Shown: in pieces, positions 35,021-47,104 of the stretch
Layout of the letters: each line of letters opens with the position of its first letter
How positions within the stretch are numbered: position 1 is the stretch's first letter
DNA from: Siphonodentalium dalli
Lineage: Eukaryota > Mollusca > Scaphopoda > Gadilida > Siphonodentaliidae
Assembly (NCBI GenBank): GCA_032622095.1
Contig: CP136065.1
Coordinates: 110,899,195-110,963,194, forward strand
Direction of reading: 5' to 3'
Length of the DNA stretch: 64,000 nt
Made by a program: the position numbers and the translations under genes
Notes under the pieces: generated by a model
Database searches by the model: none
The model's input: the letters and a program-made list of their open reading frames with translations, nothing else
Told to the model about the DNA's origin: nothing

Positions 35021-36158
35021 GATTATATTGCTTGGTGACGTGCACTTCGATTCTCATCTGAATCGTCTGACTATTGAAGTTAAGCAACTTGTGCAATTTT
35101 ATTGCTGATGAGTGATGACCCGCCTTGTGCCTGTTGGACCCCCCCCCCCATCAGGAAGATGCATAGGACTGCTGTGTATACCAGCCATTGTACTTGAAAG
35201 CATTTACCCCATGATATTGATCGAAACTTCTTACCCTCAAAGCTCTTTTGCTTGATGACATCACACTTAAAGACAACGAAAATTTTGTTTTCATAGAAGC
35301 AACCATGAAATTTATAAGATCATCCAGCCGATTCTCACCATGCAATCAATGAGTTTCATATTCTACAACAAAACATATACTTCTTGTTTCCAACGTTCAA
35401 GCCCCATTGTCTTAAATGTATTAACCTCTGATCAATAAACAACATAGGCAAGCCTGAATTACAAAACCACGACCCCTTCGTCGGCAGATATGCCGCTGCA
35501 AATATATATACACCTATAATACACACATGCATCCTTCTTCAAAATTCCACACATACCCAAATGTTAGAATATCATATGCTATGTTTACGATTCATTATAT
35601 TGTATTCATCCACTCATCATACTAAAATGTCTATTTAATTATTCTTGTGATAAGTTTTATCCACCCCTCACTATCCCTATTGCCTACATAAATCCTGCCT
35701 TATAAACGTTACGTTTATTACGTCAATGGAGCTGTATTAAGTCAACGTAGCTTTATTGTGGTTGTTCTACTTTCATTTTATATGTAAAATGCGCAGGTAA
35801 CTATATAGTGAGGTCAACCGACCTAAATGACGTCATTGTGATTTTGGGACGTTCCTATTGCCAATAATTCATCGCAATTGATACAAAATCCGTAAACGGA
35901 TATGTGTTTTCGCTCTAAGAAATATATAAACCATTAGATGCAAGGCCCGCTTTAAACTATAAACAAAATATATATATATTTCGCTCCAAGCTGCACTACG
36001 GTTTTCCCACGTCATGAATGCTCATTAGTTTGCTTGACCTCATAAATGCAAGGGGTCATCGAAGTTACCAAAGTAAAACTGGTGAAACTGACAGATTTAC
36101 CTCCCCAAAGGCAGGTTTTGTGCGATGGATAAATAAAATATGTAGCTAATGTTGTCGC
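35021..36158. other. No recognisable gene
   Basis: Short frames and a C run near 35139. No recognised element. Confidence 0.4.
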
Positions 36159-36259
36159 TTAAACTGTTTATGTCCGCTCGGGGGGTTTTACATATATTGG
36201 ACTCGATAGAGCCTCGCCTAATATATGCTGAAATCCTCTCACGGACATAAACAGTTTAA
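36159..36259. mobile_element. MITE with TTAA flanks, 101 bp
   Basis: TTAA, then ACTGTTTATGTCCG, and at the right the inverted CGGACATAAACAGT, then TTAA. TTAA duplications are typical of piggyBac and Kolobok families. Because TTAA is its own reverse complement, it could instead be part of the inverted repeat. Confidence 0.55.
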
Positions 36260-36272
36260 CCGATGCCACAAT

Positions 36273-36753
36273 CACAGTTGTTGGAATATTTTTTTATCAA
36301 AATCCGCTGCTGTAAGTACACATACCATTACTTTAATAATAATATAGACAAGTATGGAAAGCTCCTGTGTGAGATTGACGAGTCGCCATCCGAGATTGTA
36401 ACGTCATAACTAATCCGTGCTTCTGTGACTCGGATGGCGACTCGTGAGATTTTCAATTTTTGTGTTGTTGGTAATTCACATTAATAAATGTTGCAAGAAA
36501 TGACAAATCATTTCGGATTTGCAGTGATACTTTCAAGACATATATATAGTTGATTGAGTGCAAGAAATATTTTTACAATTGATACATTATTTATGCTGAA
36601 ATAGGACTTGAAACTAGTTGTGGTAGCGGGAGTCCAGTTGACTCTGAATTCAGTAAATTGGCCAGCTTTCCATACTTGTCTATATATTATTATTATTGAA
36701 GTAATGGTGTGTGTATTTATTGGATTTGATGATAATAATTTCCAACAACTGTG
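36273..36753. mobile_element. Fold-back TIR element, 481 bp, 8-bp target duplication
   Basis: Flanked by exact GCCACAAT at 36265-36272 and 36754-36761. Ends are CACAGTTGTTGGAA and its inverse. The inverted arms continue for about 90 bases (CATTACTT, ATAGACAAGTATGGAAAGCT). A second palindrome, ACGAGTCGCCATCCGAG and its inverse (36378-36445), sits inside. The 8-bp duplication suggests hAT or P type. No transposase. Confidence 0.75.
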
Positions 36754-36761
36754 GCCACAAT

Positions 36762-37450
36762 CTACATTTTTTTTATGTAATACATATTCCGCCGGACGTT
36801 AGTGTAAGTTTCAAGAACTTGTTCTCCAATCCTCATATATAATGTATTGTATTGTACAAATTAAATGTCTAAATCAAACCCAGACACGCCAGGCATGCAC
36901 ACAGGGCGGGTCCGGGCGGATATTAGTTAGCACCGCTAGACGTTTTATTATTACACAGATAATTTATATAAACGTTACAGGTGTACGTGTTACAGTGTCA
37001 GTCGTGGCTAAACAAATGCAATGTTTGCATTGGGATAGCTCTGGATTTTAGACCTAGCCAAGTATATCCACCAGCAAACAAATAGAAATGGGTTCTGTAA
37101 CATGGTGACGTCCCCCATCAGTAGTACACCACAAATGATGAATGTTTCAAGTTCCTAAATCATGCTCGCGTCCATTCTCATGCGGTCATCGATTTAAGTT
37201 CCTCATAAAAAATGAATGTTAAACACACACACACACACAGCAATCTTATCTGCTGATAGGGAAATCTACACGCAATTCTGAAGGGATATTCCGAGTGTAA
37301 GTTATCAGTGCGCAAAGTCATTCAGCAAACACCAATTAATTTTATATTCAACAAGATACAAGACATGGAATGGAGTGTAAAATAGCACTTCACCAATTAA
37401 GCTGAATAAAGAAATACAACTTACAATTACAAAGACTTTACAAAATGATT
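36762..37450. other. No recognisable gene
   Basis: AT-rich, with a short (AC)n run near 37223. No recognised exon. Confidence 0.4.
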
Positions 37451-38420
37451 AGACTCTTTACACGCGTGTCCCGTGTTATTTGAAAGGCTACAAATCGCCC
37501 GAAACTAATCCACTCTGAGAGCTAATATGATCCGCAATGTGCACATGCATGTTATCTGAAAGATTGCCCCTTCCATGCGTCTAATCCGTAAATTCTTATA
37601 TGCATATGGAATCCTACACAAACGCACATACACACACATATATATATCACAGAACATCAGGACAAACACATAACACGACAAACCTGTTATTTAAAGGCCT
37701 GTTCTTAATTTATTTATCAGCATTGGTATGCTTAAATGACTCCTTGTTGTATACCTTCAGTCAGCCATCAAGGCAAGTACGCAAGGGTGGCTCACATGTA
37801 ATGTCAACAAACGCGCAGGACAGTTGAAGAAATAAGTGATGTATTCCACGACCCACGTATACCTCTCTCCCTAAACACTTGAATTTTAATACAAGTCATG
37901 CCCTGAATAATATCCGTGCAATCAGAAAGGACACTCCACTTGCACCGAAAGGGTCCCAATAGTTGACAGGTTTCTACACATCTCCCTAAATTATAACTGG
38001 TATGCTCCGTAACATGCTCAAGTTTTTCAGCATGACAAGCTGTCCCTCTAAATCGAAATGTTGGCCATGATATGCCCCCGAAATATGACTGGCATATCTG
38101 AAAGTCTCTCTCTCTCACACTCTCTCTCTCTCTCTCTCACACTCTCTCTCTCTCTATCCCGAAATCGACAATTTCTTATCGAATAACATGCATCGAAATA
38201 TGCCCGAGATATCTAAAATGCTAACTGACTCTCTGGGTTCATACATTCTGATATAATGACATGCCCCAAAAGATGCCCATATTATACGAAAGGGTGCATA
38301 AAATTATGTCCCTAAATATAAAACATTCTGAAATATTGAATACCAGGAATATCCATCTTACATGAAACGCAATATCCCTCCCTAAATCCTGATATGTGAA
38401 ACATAACAGAACATAAAGGT
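37451..38420. repeat. Degenerate satellite-like region
   Basis: Loose repeats of phrases such as TATCTGAAAG, CATGCCC, ATGCCCCCGAAATATGAC and CCCTAAAT recur every few tens of bases on the plus strand, too diverged to set a period by eye. It contains a CT microsatellite at 38104-38155. The 104-codon minus-strand frame here follows from the repeat. Confidence 0.4.
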
Positions 38421-39889
38421 ATGTGAAAAAATTAAAACCAAAACAAGACTTTTATAACAAGTAAATGACATATGGATGCTTATTCTTATTTGCATTCTTA
38501 ATAACTCTCCAATAGTGAGATTTCGAATGTCAAAACAATTGTTATGTAAACATAACTGTTACGGTGGAATTACCGATACAAGTTCAATTAGTCCAATACG
38601 ATACCACAATTTAATCAAATTTATGGTAAACGTTGGAAAATGTCAAAGCATTGATAACAATTATTCTGAAAATCATATTCAGAATAACATATTTGAACTT
38701 ACACGATTGACGATATTTGTCTACGATCACTGCAACAGTTTTGTTTACATAACGCGCGAAATTCATTACAAAACCTATTTTGCTTTCTTTGCAAATTCTA
38801 GTGAATGAAATATTTCATTATTTGAGAACTATCAATAACGATTCGAATATAAGAACGAATTTAATCTATTTCTCCTTGTTTTCTTAGTGTCGAAACTGGT
38901 GATATTTGTACAGACTTTTATATGTTTTGCACATTTATCCACTTTTAAGAATTGGGTCCCTTTAACACCGGCTAATAAAATGAAGGCATCTTGTTCGCAA
39001 GATCCCGTCATTTGTAACATAATTTATCATAAACTTTCTAAAATTATGGAATAAATTCATGTACAAATTAAGAATAGGTATAAGTTTATATGTGGACATC
39101 CATGCTCCTTCGACATAGGTGTATTATTTTAAAACTATATTTAAAGAGCTTATCGGGAATTCTAAAGATACCTTTAATGATACATGTCAGTTGTATAGTA
39201 TATTTGCGAAATATCTCTATTACTTTCTGGAAGGTAGAACATGACAATTGTTGATATATAGTGCATACATATTATATAATGCGCATTTAGACGGGGTCTG
39301 CATGACGGCGGGTTGGGGTTTGTGTGACTTTGTGTGACTCATCTCCAAATTTTGTCAAACTGCGCAACAGTAACTGTTGGAAACTAAACGATAGTGATGT
39401 TAAGATTGGAACTTCGGACCATTTTAAAAGTTTGAAGAATACTGTACCAGTTGAAATTTCTAAACAAGGAAGTGAAATTCACAATGAAAATTACGTATAG
39501 TGCGGGGGTGGGGTGTCGGACCCGCAGCGATCATCCATGGATATGCTCGCGGGTGTTTGCGGAGCGGCCAATTCATTATTCGAGACCAAAACAAATCATG
39601 AAGCAATTTATATATCGCGGAAATGGCCACAGATAAGCCTGGGCTTACTGTCAGATCCCTTTATCTCTTATGTCTATACGTTATAAATGTATTTATGTTC
39701 CTACTTGAGAAATATAATATTTACACTAAATGGGATTTCGCGGACTTGGTAAATGGTAATACCGGTCTGGTTCAAGGAATGTGCAATTGGCAATTTTATG
39801 TTGGACTACCCACCCCTCCCCAAAATACACCATGTAGCTACCTCCCTGCATGGTTGCATGTTGATATAATTATATAGTGCATATTTAAT
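38421..39889. other. No recognisable gene
   Basis: AT-rich. A 110-codon plus-strand frame (38476-38808) has no conserved motif. Confidence 0.4.
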
Positions 39890-40899
39890 CAGAGACGTGG
39901 CGACAGTGGGGGGGGGTTGGGGTTGGGGGGGGAGGTCAAAATTTTCAACAGTTGGAAATTTCATACCTGCCAAAACATAGGTTGAAAATGTTCTTGTAGT
40001 TTGATTTTCAAACAATTTCTTGGGGGGAATTAATTGTTTTTGGACCAATATTTGCATATTTTCCTATTTTTGGTAAAAATTTTGGACTGAAATGGTCATC
40101 AGTTGGAAATTTTCCAACCTCAGGGGGGGGGGGGTGACAGGTTGGAAATTTGCAACACTTGGAAAGCTTGTGTCCTGGTCCCCCCCCCCGTGGCCAGTCA
40201 AAAACTGCTAGTTAATTTAAGAAAACAATATTGTCATACATTTGGTCAACATTGTCATTGGAATTGTCATCAGTTGTAAATTTTCCAACCTAAGTGGGGT
40301 GTCAGGTTTGAAATTTCCAACTCTAGGAATGCTTGAGGCTAGTCTAGAAGCTAGGATTTAGCGATTTTCTTGTTCAGATTACAAAATGTTCGCACACCGG
40401 GCCGAACCATGGTCGGCCCGGTGAGTCATTGTCTCTCCCCCATGGCCAATACAAAAATGCTAATAAGTTTAACAATAATTTACCACTTTTGACCAAACTT
40501 GTGGACTGAAATGGTCATCAGTTGGAGAAATTTCAAACCTGAGGGGGAGTATGAGGTTGGAAATTTCCAACACTATAGGAAAGCTTCACTTGAGGCCAGT
40601 CTAGATGCTAGGATTTGCGATTTTCTTGTTAAAATTTCAAAATGTTCTCACACCGGGCCGAACAACATGTTTCAGGTTAAAATATCTGAATGTTCTCATA
40701 CTGGGACTATATATAATCATGGTTTATGAAGATATAGGATATTGGGCGTAAGAGCACTGATTGTGCAACGGGGAGGGGGTGCAAATGGAATTATGCAAAA
40801 CTTGTGTTCGGACTGATTCTGATTCAAGGGGGGGGGGGTGCAGTTGGAATTTCCAAATGTGGACACCCCCCCAACGGAAACCCTCTAGCCACGACCCTG
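39890..40899. mobile_element. hAT-like non-autonomous element, 1010 bp
   Basis: Flanked by exact TATTTAAT at 39882-39889 and 40900-40907. Ends are CAGAGACGTGGC at the left and, inverted, CAGGGTCGTGGC at the right. An 8-bp duplication with CAGRG ends is the standard hAT signature. The interior repeats TGAAATGGTCATCAGTTGG and GGAAATTTCCAACACTA several times and has many G or C runs. It encodes no transposase. Related segments occur at 3045-3560, 22330-22660 and 46380-46690. Confidence 0.8.
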
Positions 40900-40907
40900 T
40901 ATTTAAT

Positions 40908-42927
40908 GTCCACTGAGGTATCCAACTGTCTACCAAATTCATATCGATTAAGATTAAAGCAATAAATACATATAGTACACCACACATCGCCATGCAGTGC
41001 GTGATCAAAATACCAGCGCAAAGTGATCATTTCCGAAATGGGCGTGGCCCATCCGCGATCGTCGACATGGGATGGTTGAAACAAATCGTGAACAATCCTG
41101 AATAAATAAATACTTACGCAAGTGGCCGATGAGATCAGATACCTGTACACATGTGTGTAGATTTTGTAACTACATGTATATGGTCTTGGCAAATTATATG
41201 CACTTTTATGAAACCAATGACATGTCTACATGTACATGTAAGTGTTTACTGGCTGTCTAGAAATATGCCGCTAGTCTATTGGTGACGAAGAAGTAGTGTC
41301 TGAATGAAAGTTCGCCTTATAGGCCTACATGGGTGATCTGTGTCCAAGTTTAGATATCAATAATGTTGCCCGAAATTTTGATTTATGACTTCGACCACAC
41401 GAAAGAGCATATGCATGACAGACGAGATAATGGTCTCCCTATGTCAACATCGCTCAAAATAGCCAAGACACCGGGGTGTATGAGGACATAATTTCGCCGG
41501 TTATCGAGCGACAGGTAATACATTATCAAGACTAAAGTTATGTACTTACCGGTGTTGTACAACAGTTATCTCCTGGAAAGGTTATATCCGACCTGTATAT
41601 ATGAATTAGGTCGCCGTGTGATCGATTTATTTTTATCGTCGTTGTAAATAACCGATCTAATTATCAGACGACGAGAGGGTGTGTTTCGAACAGATTGCAG
41701 CGATCACTGGACCAATTCAAAGCAACGTCATTGTGGAATGTCACTCGCGTTCGCGACAGGTGGGCGAGTTGTCTCCCATCCGCTGTTTACTGTATTAGTC
41801 ACAGCTCGCTTAGTTGCATGAATGTATTCCCAAATATGGAAAGTGCTCATACGGGATGCAGTGCGTGGAGCATTTCCCAAATGTCACAGCTTGCATAATG
41901 TATCTCGAGTAAGGAAATATGTTTGAAGGGCTTACATTTTTAATGGATGTACTGTATAGGCTCGATAGCACATTGTTTATTCAACGAGGGTGGTGTTTGA
42001 TGGAAAAGTGTTGAAAACTACGCCGAGTAAACCATTCAATGAGTTTGACGAAACACATGGCTCCATCATATATGTTACTCTCGACTTTTTTATAAATCAT
42101 TTCGCTGTTCCAAGCACAATTAAATAACATAAATCGCAAACACGGTCTAAAGATCACAATCTAACTTATAAGTTAACCCCGATAAAAAAATCAACCAAAA
42201 AAAACAACAACAACAAAAAACCGAACTTGATCTATATAATAGCCAAATACCGTTACTAAAGAGACTCAGCATGTCCACGTCTAAAATCTAAAATATAACA
42301 TATAACTTTTTCACGTGATCAATGTCGATAAATACTCGGAAGTTGTATTACACATATTTTATAATAAAATATACAATGACTAGTTTTATATGTTATTTCA
42401 CCCTTTCGTGGCGGGAGGTGTGCTGGTGCAGTATTATAGATTCGAGTCTCCCATACGGATCCTCGCATATATAAGAGCATGTAATTGCTCCGGTTAGATT
42501 GTTTACAAGTCATGTATTTTTCTAGTTCGATTACTATCTAATTTTTCTTAGATGTAGCTACTTATCGACTGTATTGCTCTACAGAATATCAGCGGATATT
42601 CCACTGGCCAGAATCATGATCCGAGATGGGACGATCGACGATGGTAATATACACTTTTTGCTACCAACGACTCATCAAAGTTCGAAGCCATAGATACTTC
42701 TATTGTTTATGTGTGCCGCCATTTTTTCCCTACCTGCTTGCACTGTTTCGCGAACTGTACTCACCAGATTCCGTATAGTACTAGCCCCTTGACCGTGGGA
42801 AAATGTCATGGTTCAGTGAACATAGTACACACAATACATGGACGGTCTTAATCACGACACTGAATTACCGGTATGATCGTGTGACTGCATATTCTCTGAT
42901 CAGGCACTCAACTTAACTAATTGAGCA
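40908..42927. other. No recognisable gene; one repeat segment
   Basis: Around 42400-42490 a segment related to the 22905-23100 repeat occurs (GCATATATAAGAGCATG with a preceding Cys/Arg-like tract). Otherwise no exon or element was found. Sequence just before 42928 may be the 5' UTR of the outer LINE. Confidence 0.4.
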
Positions 42928-44700
42928 ATGGAAGTAATATTCACGGAAACAGATTGGGTTCTCTATGGACCGGACTATAATGTTCCTGGGTTGGACACAA
43001 ATGACATCGTGCCATCATATGCGCATGTATGCGAAAATCAGACGCAAGACACTGATAGCTCATCAGTTCCCTGCCATCGTGATGATAACATTAATTGTGA
43101 TGAAGCAATGGACAAACTAAACGAGATGGCCTCTATAAATTTGCGGGAACCCACAGACCTATCTGCTACCTTTGTTAAATTAACAGAAACGGGACCACGA
43201 CAGTTGATTTCAGCACATATCTTTCATGGGTTCTACAGTATGTTCGGGATACGCCGAAAGGGAATGTTGTCGATGTCCTATTAAATGCAACACAGTGGCG
43301 TGCTGCAACTCTAAAAGAAATGCGAGCCTCCGTAATCGAGGAAATAATCAAATTGGCAAAATCTGGAAGACTTGACATTAATCTGAACTCCTCCCTCAAG
43401 CAGAGGCGAGTCAACCGAGAAATGTCAGCTGACATGGGAAACAACGCTTGCGGTGAAATATTCCCACGACATTTATCAAATGATGTTGTGCATTCTCGAC
43501 GAGAAACCCGACCATATGTCAGAGTTGTTAACAGCTCCTAAAGTTATGATCAGCAACCAACATGACATACCCGAGTATTCTGAAATTTCTAATTCACCAA
43601 AGGAGATATTGGAAAATATTGCTAACTCAATTTGGACCAGTTCACAACTTATCAGATTTATATAAAACTGTTTCGGAAATGAAGGAGCAAAATAAAACAT
43701 ATTCTGCCAAACTAGCCAAAGCTATGAATACTCTCATTGTCAGAATGAATAACAATGACACACTCTTAAACCAGCTATCCGAGAGAATTGATAAAATTGA
43801 GGAACAAATTGAAGTGAATCAGCTTGATATCGAGCGTACGGCCGATGAAAGATGCTCAGGAGTCTCGAAACTGAAAAGTGACATACGAGATATAAAAATG
43901 GACAAGGAATCAATGCGCGATGAAATACAGTCGCTGACAAGATCTGTTAATTCCAACACAGGGTACATAGGAACACTCAAAGGCAAAAATAAACAAAAAC
44001 AACAAAAAGTTCCAAAACAGAATGTGAAAACTTGTGATCCAAACAAGGATGCTACGGATTCTAAAATAAATTCAGACGAAAACACGGACGACAATTCAAA
44101 TTCCTTACACGATGGTGCTAAATCGCCACGCGATGAAAGTGTTAATGCGACTGCGGAATCTGAACCAAAACCAACTGAAACCGATGAACGCATTGAGTTA
44201 AAATGTATGGATAAAATGAATATAAAACTAAACAAATTCTCACGAGAGATTGCCGGCCTTTTCCAGGACTTCACCACTCATACTATGAATGGAATCAATA
44301 ATAGATTAAACCACATGTACAATCAACGGCAGATGTTTAATCAACAGCTACTAAATGCTAGTCCCAACAAACAAATTACCAGCAGTCCAAACGGCCAGAC
44401 AACTAAGTCCTATAACTCTATTACAGTTGACGACTTCGATGAATCGTACACAAATCGCACATATTCTGAAGTCACTCGAAATGGGAATAAAGGACAAGGC
44501 AATACTTCGAGTCCGAGAAACGACACAAGCACTCCTAATCAAAAGCGACCACCAACGACTTGTGAAAATGACGACAATCTCCAACAACGTCGCCCTAACG
44601 TACAACACCACAGGAGACACAGGTCGCCGCCACCAAGTGATAGTCAGACGGAAAATTCAATGCGCACCAAACACAACACGCCGATAAATACAATCGGAAA
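42928..44700 (+). pseudogene. Outer LINE (LINE-2), ORF1, 5' part
   Basis: A chain of frames with at least three frameshifts (42928-43284, 43285-43541, 43453-43665, 43660-44700). The last piece carries a long coiled coil (residues about 40-130 of the 437-codon frame, e.g. NQLSERIDKIEEQIEVNQLD), then polar, Asn/Ser/Pro-rich sequence and a basic tail (RRPNVQHHRRHRSPPP). This suits ORF1 (RNA-binding, Gag-like) of a non-LTR retrotransposon. It is cut near 44700 by LINE-1, and its RRM-like end resumes at 51470. It is not a host gene: no splice sites are needed, and the context is a retroelement throughout. Confidence 0.65.
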
Positions 44701-44856
44701 TGGACATGCATCTTTAAATTTATTTATTTCAACATGGTTTCAACACCGCCCGCACTGGTCGCGGCATGCATTTAGGTCACATTATTTATCCTTTCTTTGT
44801 TGTGTTGTGTATAGAATTATGTGCGTTCGTTCAGTTAATCCCCTCCCACTCCTACC

Positions 44857-45029
44857 ATGGACGGTCTATTCATAGCTTCCTTGAATGCTCGAGGACTGAG
44901 AAATGCTCAGACGATGCAGGCTTTGATATACCTGTTCACGGTTGATAGCGTTGACATACTTTTCCTCCAAGAAACGTGTGTCGACGACTATCGACTTGGT
45001 GACCAGCTGGCTGTAGATTTGGGGTGTAA
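44857..45029 (+). pseudogene. LINE-1 ORF2, endonuclease start
   Basis: ATGGACGGTC opens a frame reading LFIASLNARGLRNAQTMQAL and later ILFLQETCVDD. This is the first APE-endonuclease motif (LNARGLR, then QET with the catalytic Glu) of L1/Tx1-type LINEs. It runs into the inserted Harbinger-like element after DLGC. Confidence 0.8.
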
Positions 45030-45904
45030 CCCTTGGAACAAACGTCGCACTACCGACGAATCTAATTCAATTAGAATTAGACTCGAGTTTAATTCATAAT
45101 TCGTCTGTTGAAACAAACGTCGCATTTAATTCAAGACGAATCTAAATGATTTCTTAAAATGGCATAAAGCGTTCATAAGGGTTTTCGTCAAAACGGCTAA
45201 AATAGGAAGTTTTATATCAATTCTAAAACGTAAAATTTAGTGAAAAAATGTGGCTTTTGACTTCCAAGCGACGAAATTAATGTTACTATTCTGAGGAGTG
45301 GAAATTATTGGTTTTATATCGCTATTTCGTAGGTATTTGATACATATTTTAGGTCGGACATGATTCTCTAGGTGGTATTTTGCTTTGAACTTGTCTGAAA
45401 TAAATCAGGTCCAGTTATTTTTATACGAAAACGTTGTACCGTTTTAACAATTTAATAGCAAGTTGAGGTCAACGCGCTATATAACTATTTATTACATATC
45501 TATCAACGTAATTCGCATGATCGCACGACGTTCTAGGCGTGTGATAATTCTCAGAATCGCACTAGTGCAATCTGTCGACGGAACTATTTCATTCAGTGTT
45601 GTTAGACTGGCTCTCGTCGTTACTATTTTTACTTTTTCAACTGTTCAACGCAAGGGCGACAACCCACTTGCCGAAATCGCAGCGCGCTGATTGGGTTATA
45701 TTTTTGGAAAATCTGGGGAAAACCCAATTGACACCTTTGAGCGGGTCAAGGTGGGTCAAGTTCACTCGCGGATAGACGGGCTGTCTGATTGTTGCGTTAA
45801 CCCTAAAATGCCGTTAAAACTCAATTAAATTCACATTTTCTGTACCGGAGATGTACGATTGTGATTCAACTTACTGTAATACGTAGATATGTAATAAAAA
45901 TAGA

Positions 45905-46065
45905 ACCGCATGAGTGTCTGGAATTTGACGAAATTATCGCACTCGATGTGATGGCGGAACGCGATACGTCTCGTGCGGGACTGCGTCCCGCTCTCGAGGT
46001 ATCGCTCCGCCAACAAATCTCGTGCGATAATTTCGTCAAAATCCAGACACTCATGCGGTTCTATC
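45905..46065. repeat. Fold-back repeat inside the Harbinger-like element
   Basis: ATAGAACCGCATGAGTGTCT at the left is matched inverted at the right. Between them CGAAATTATCGCA and its inverse also pair, leaving a short GC-rich centre with CGGGACTGCGTCCCG. It looks like a nested MITE of about 160 bp. Confidence 0.65.
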
Positions 46066-46768
46066 TATATATTGCGTCAGTATGCCTATCTAAAACCACG
46101 TGGTAAAATAACCATGGCGGGCAGGGACGTACGGCTATAGGGTCTCGGTTGGAGGGGCTAATAAATTTGCGTAATTCAATTTGCACCCCCTTGGCTGTTT
46201 CTTCACATGCCTGGATAATAGCCTATTCTGTATGGATCAGTAGACTTGTGATCATGCACTGGGCGGACCATGGTTCTGCCAGTAGAAGAAAAATCAGAGA
46301 TCTGAACCTGAAAATCTGATCATAGTTTGGCACAGCGGGAGAAAACTTTGAACATGAAAACCGCAAAAACCTATATAGCATTAGACTGGCCTCAAGCTTT
46401 CCAAGTGATGACAATTTCCAACCTGACACCCCCACGAAGGTTGGAAAATTTCCAACTGATGACCATTTAAGTTCATAATTTTGAACAGAAGCATAGGAAA
46501 ATAATTAGCAGTTTTTTTGGCTGGCCACGGGGGTCATGAGGGACCAGGACACAGGCCATTTCAGTCAAAATGTTGGACCAAAAGTAGGAAAATATGCAAA
46601 TGTTGGTCTAAAAACAACAAATTCCCAATAATTCATTGCTGGAAAATCAAATTACAAGAACAATTTCAACCCATCGTTGATGTTAAATTTGCACACGTCC
46701 ATGCACAGTATAGCGTGTATATCCAAACGGAATAAATATTTATTTAGTGCGTCTACTCGCATTTAATT

Positions 46769-46937
46769 TGAAACAAACGTCGCACTTCGTCGACTCGAAT
46801 TCAAATACCACCAAATTACGTTATTACGGTATTTTCCAGTTTCAATTGGAATTCCCTCATTAGCATATCATTATGCAGCTCGTTTGCATGTCTCCGAATT
46901 AAATTCGAGTCGACGGTGATGCGACGTTTGTTTCAAA
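46769..46937. mobile_element. Nested MITE related to the host element ends
   Basis: GAAACAAACGTCGCACTTCG and GTCGACTCGAATT at the left, inverted at the right (GAATTAAATTCGAGTCGAC, then GCGACGTTTGTTTC). It shares the CAAACGTCGCA core with the enclosing element's TIR. Confidence 0.6.
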
Positions 46938-47104
46938 CACGGATCTCAGACGCATCAGCAATTAAATTCGTGTTGACCACACGCATTCTTCGTCGGTAGT
47001 GCGTCTACTCGCATTTATTTGCAACAAACGTCGCACTTCTGACGAATCTAATTCAAATAATTGAATTCGATTCGTCGGTAGTGCGACGTTTGTTCCAAGG
47101 GTAA

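Larger units (their letters stand above)
45030..47101. mobile_element. PIF/Harbinger-like non-autonomous element, 2072 bp
   Basis: Perfect TIRs of about 33 bases begin CCCTTGGAACAAACGTCGCA. Flanking TAA at 45027-45029 and 47102-47104 is a 3-bp TWA duplication, typical of PIF/Harbinger. The motif CAAACGTCGCA recurs in subterminal positions at both ends, and a smaller nested element lies at 46769-46937. The interior holds an inverted-repeat block (45905-46065) and a hAT-like segment (46380-46690). No transposase is present. Removing the element and one TAA restores the LINE-1 endonuclease reading frame apart from one stop. Confidence 0.8.

Noticed and set aside
37804-38118. 104-codon minus-strand frame
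   Set aside because: It overlaps a degenerate repeat and a CT microsatellite and has no motif.
43562-44875. 437-codon frame as a host coiled-coil gene
   Set aside because: It lacks splice context, is preceded by frameshifted pieces and is followed (after the nested LINE) by an RRM-like piece and an APE endonuclease, so LINE ORF1 fits better. Its last 50 or so codons are LINE-1 sequence.
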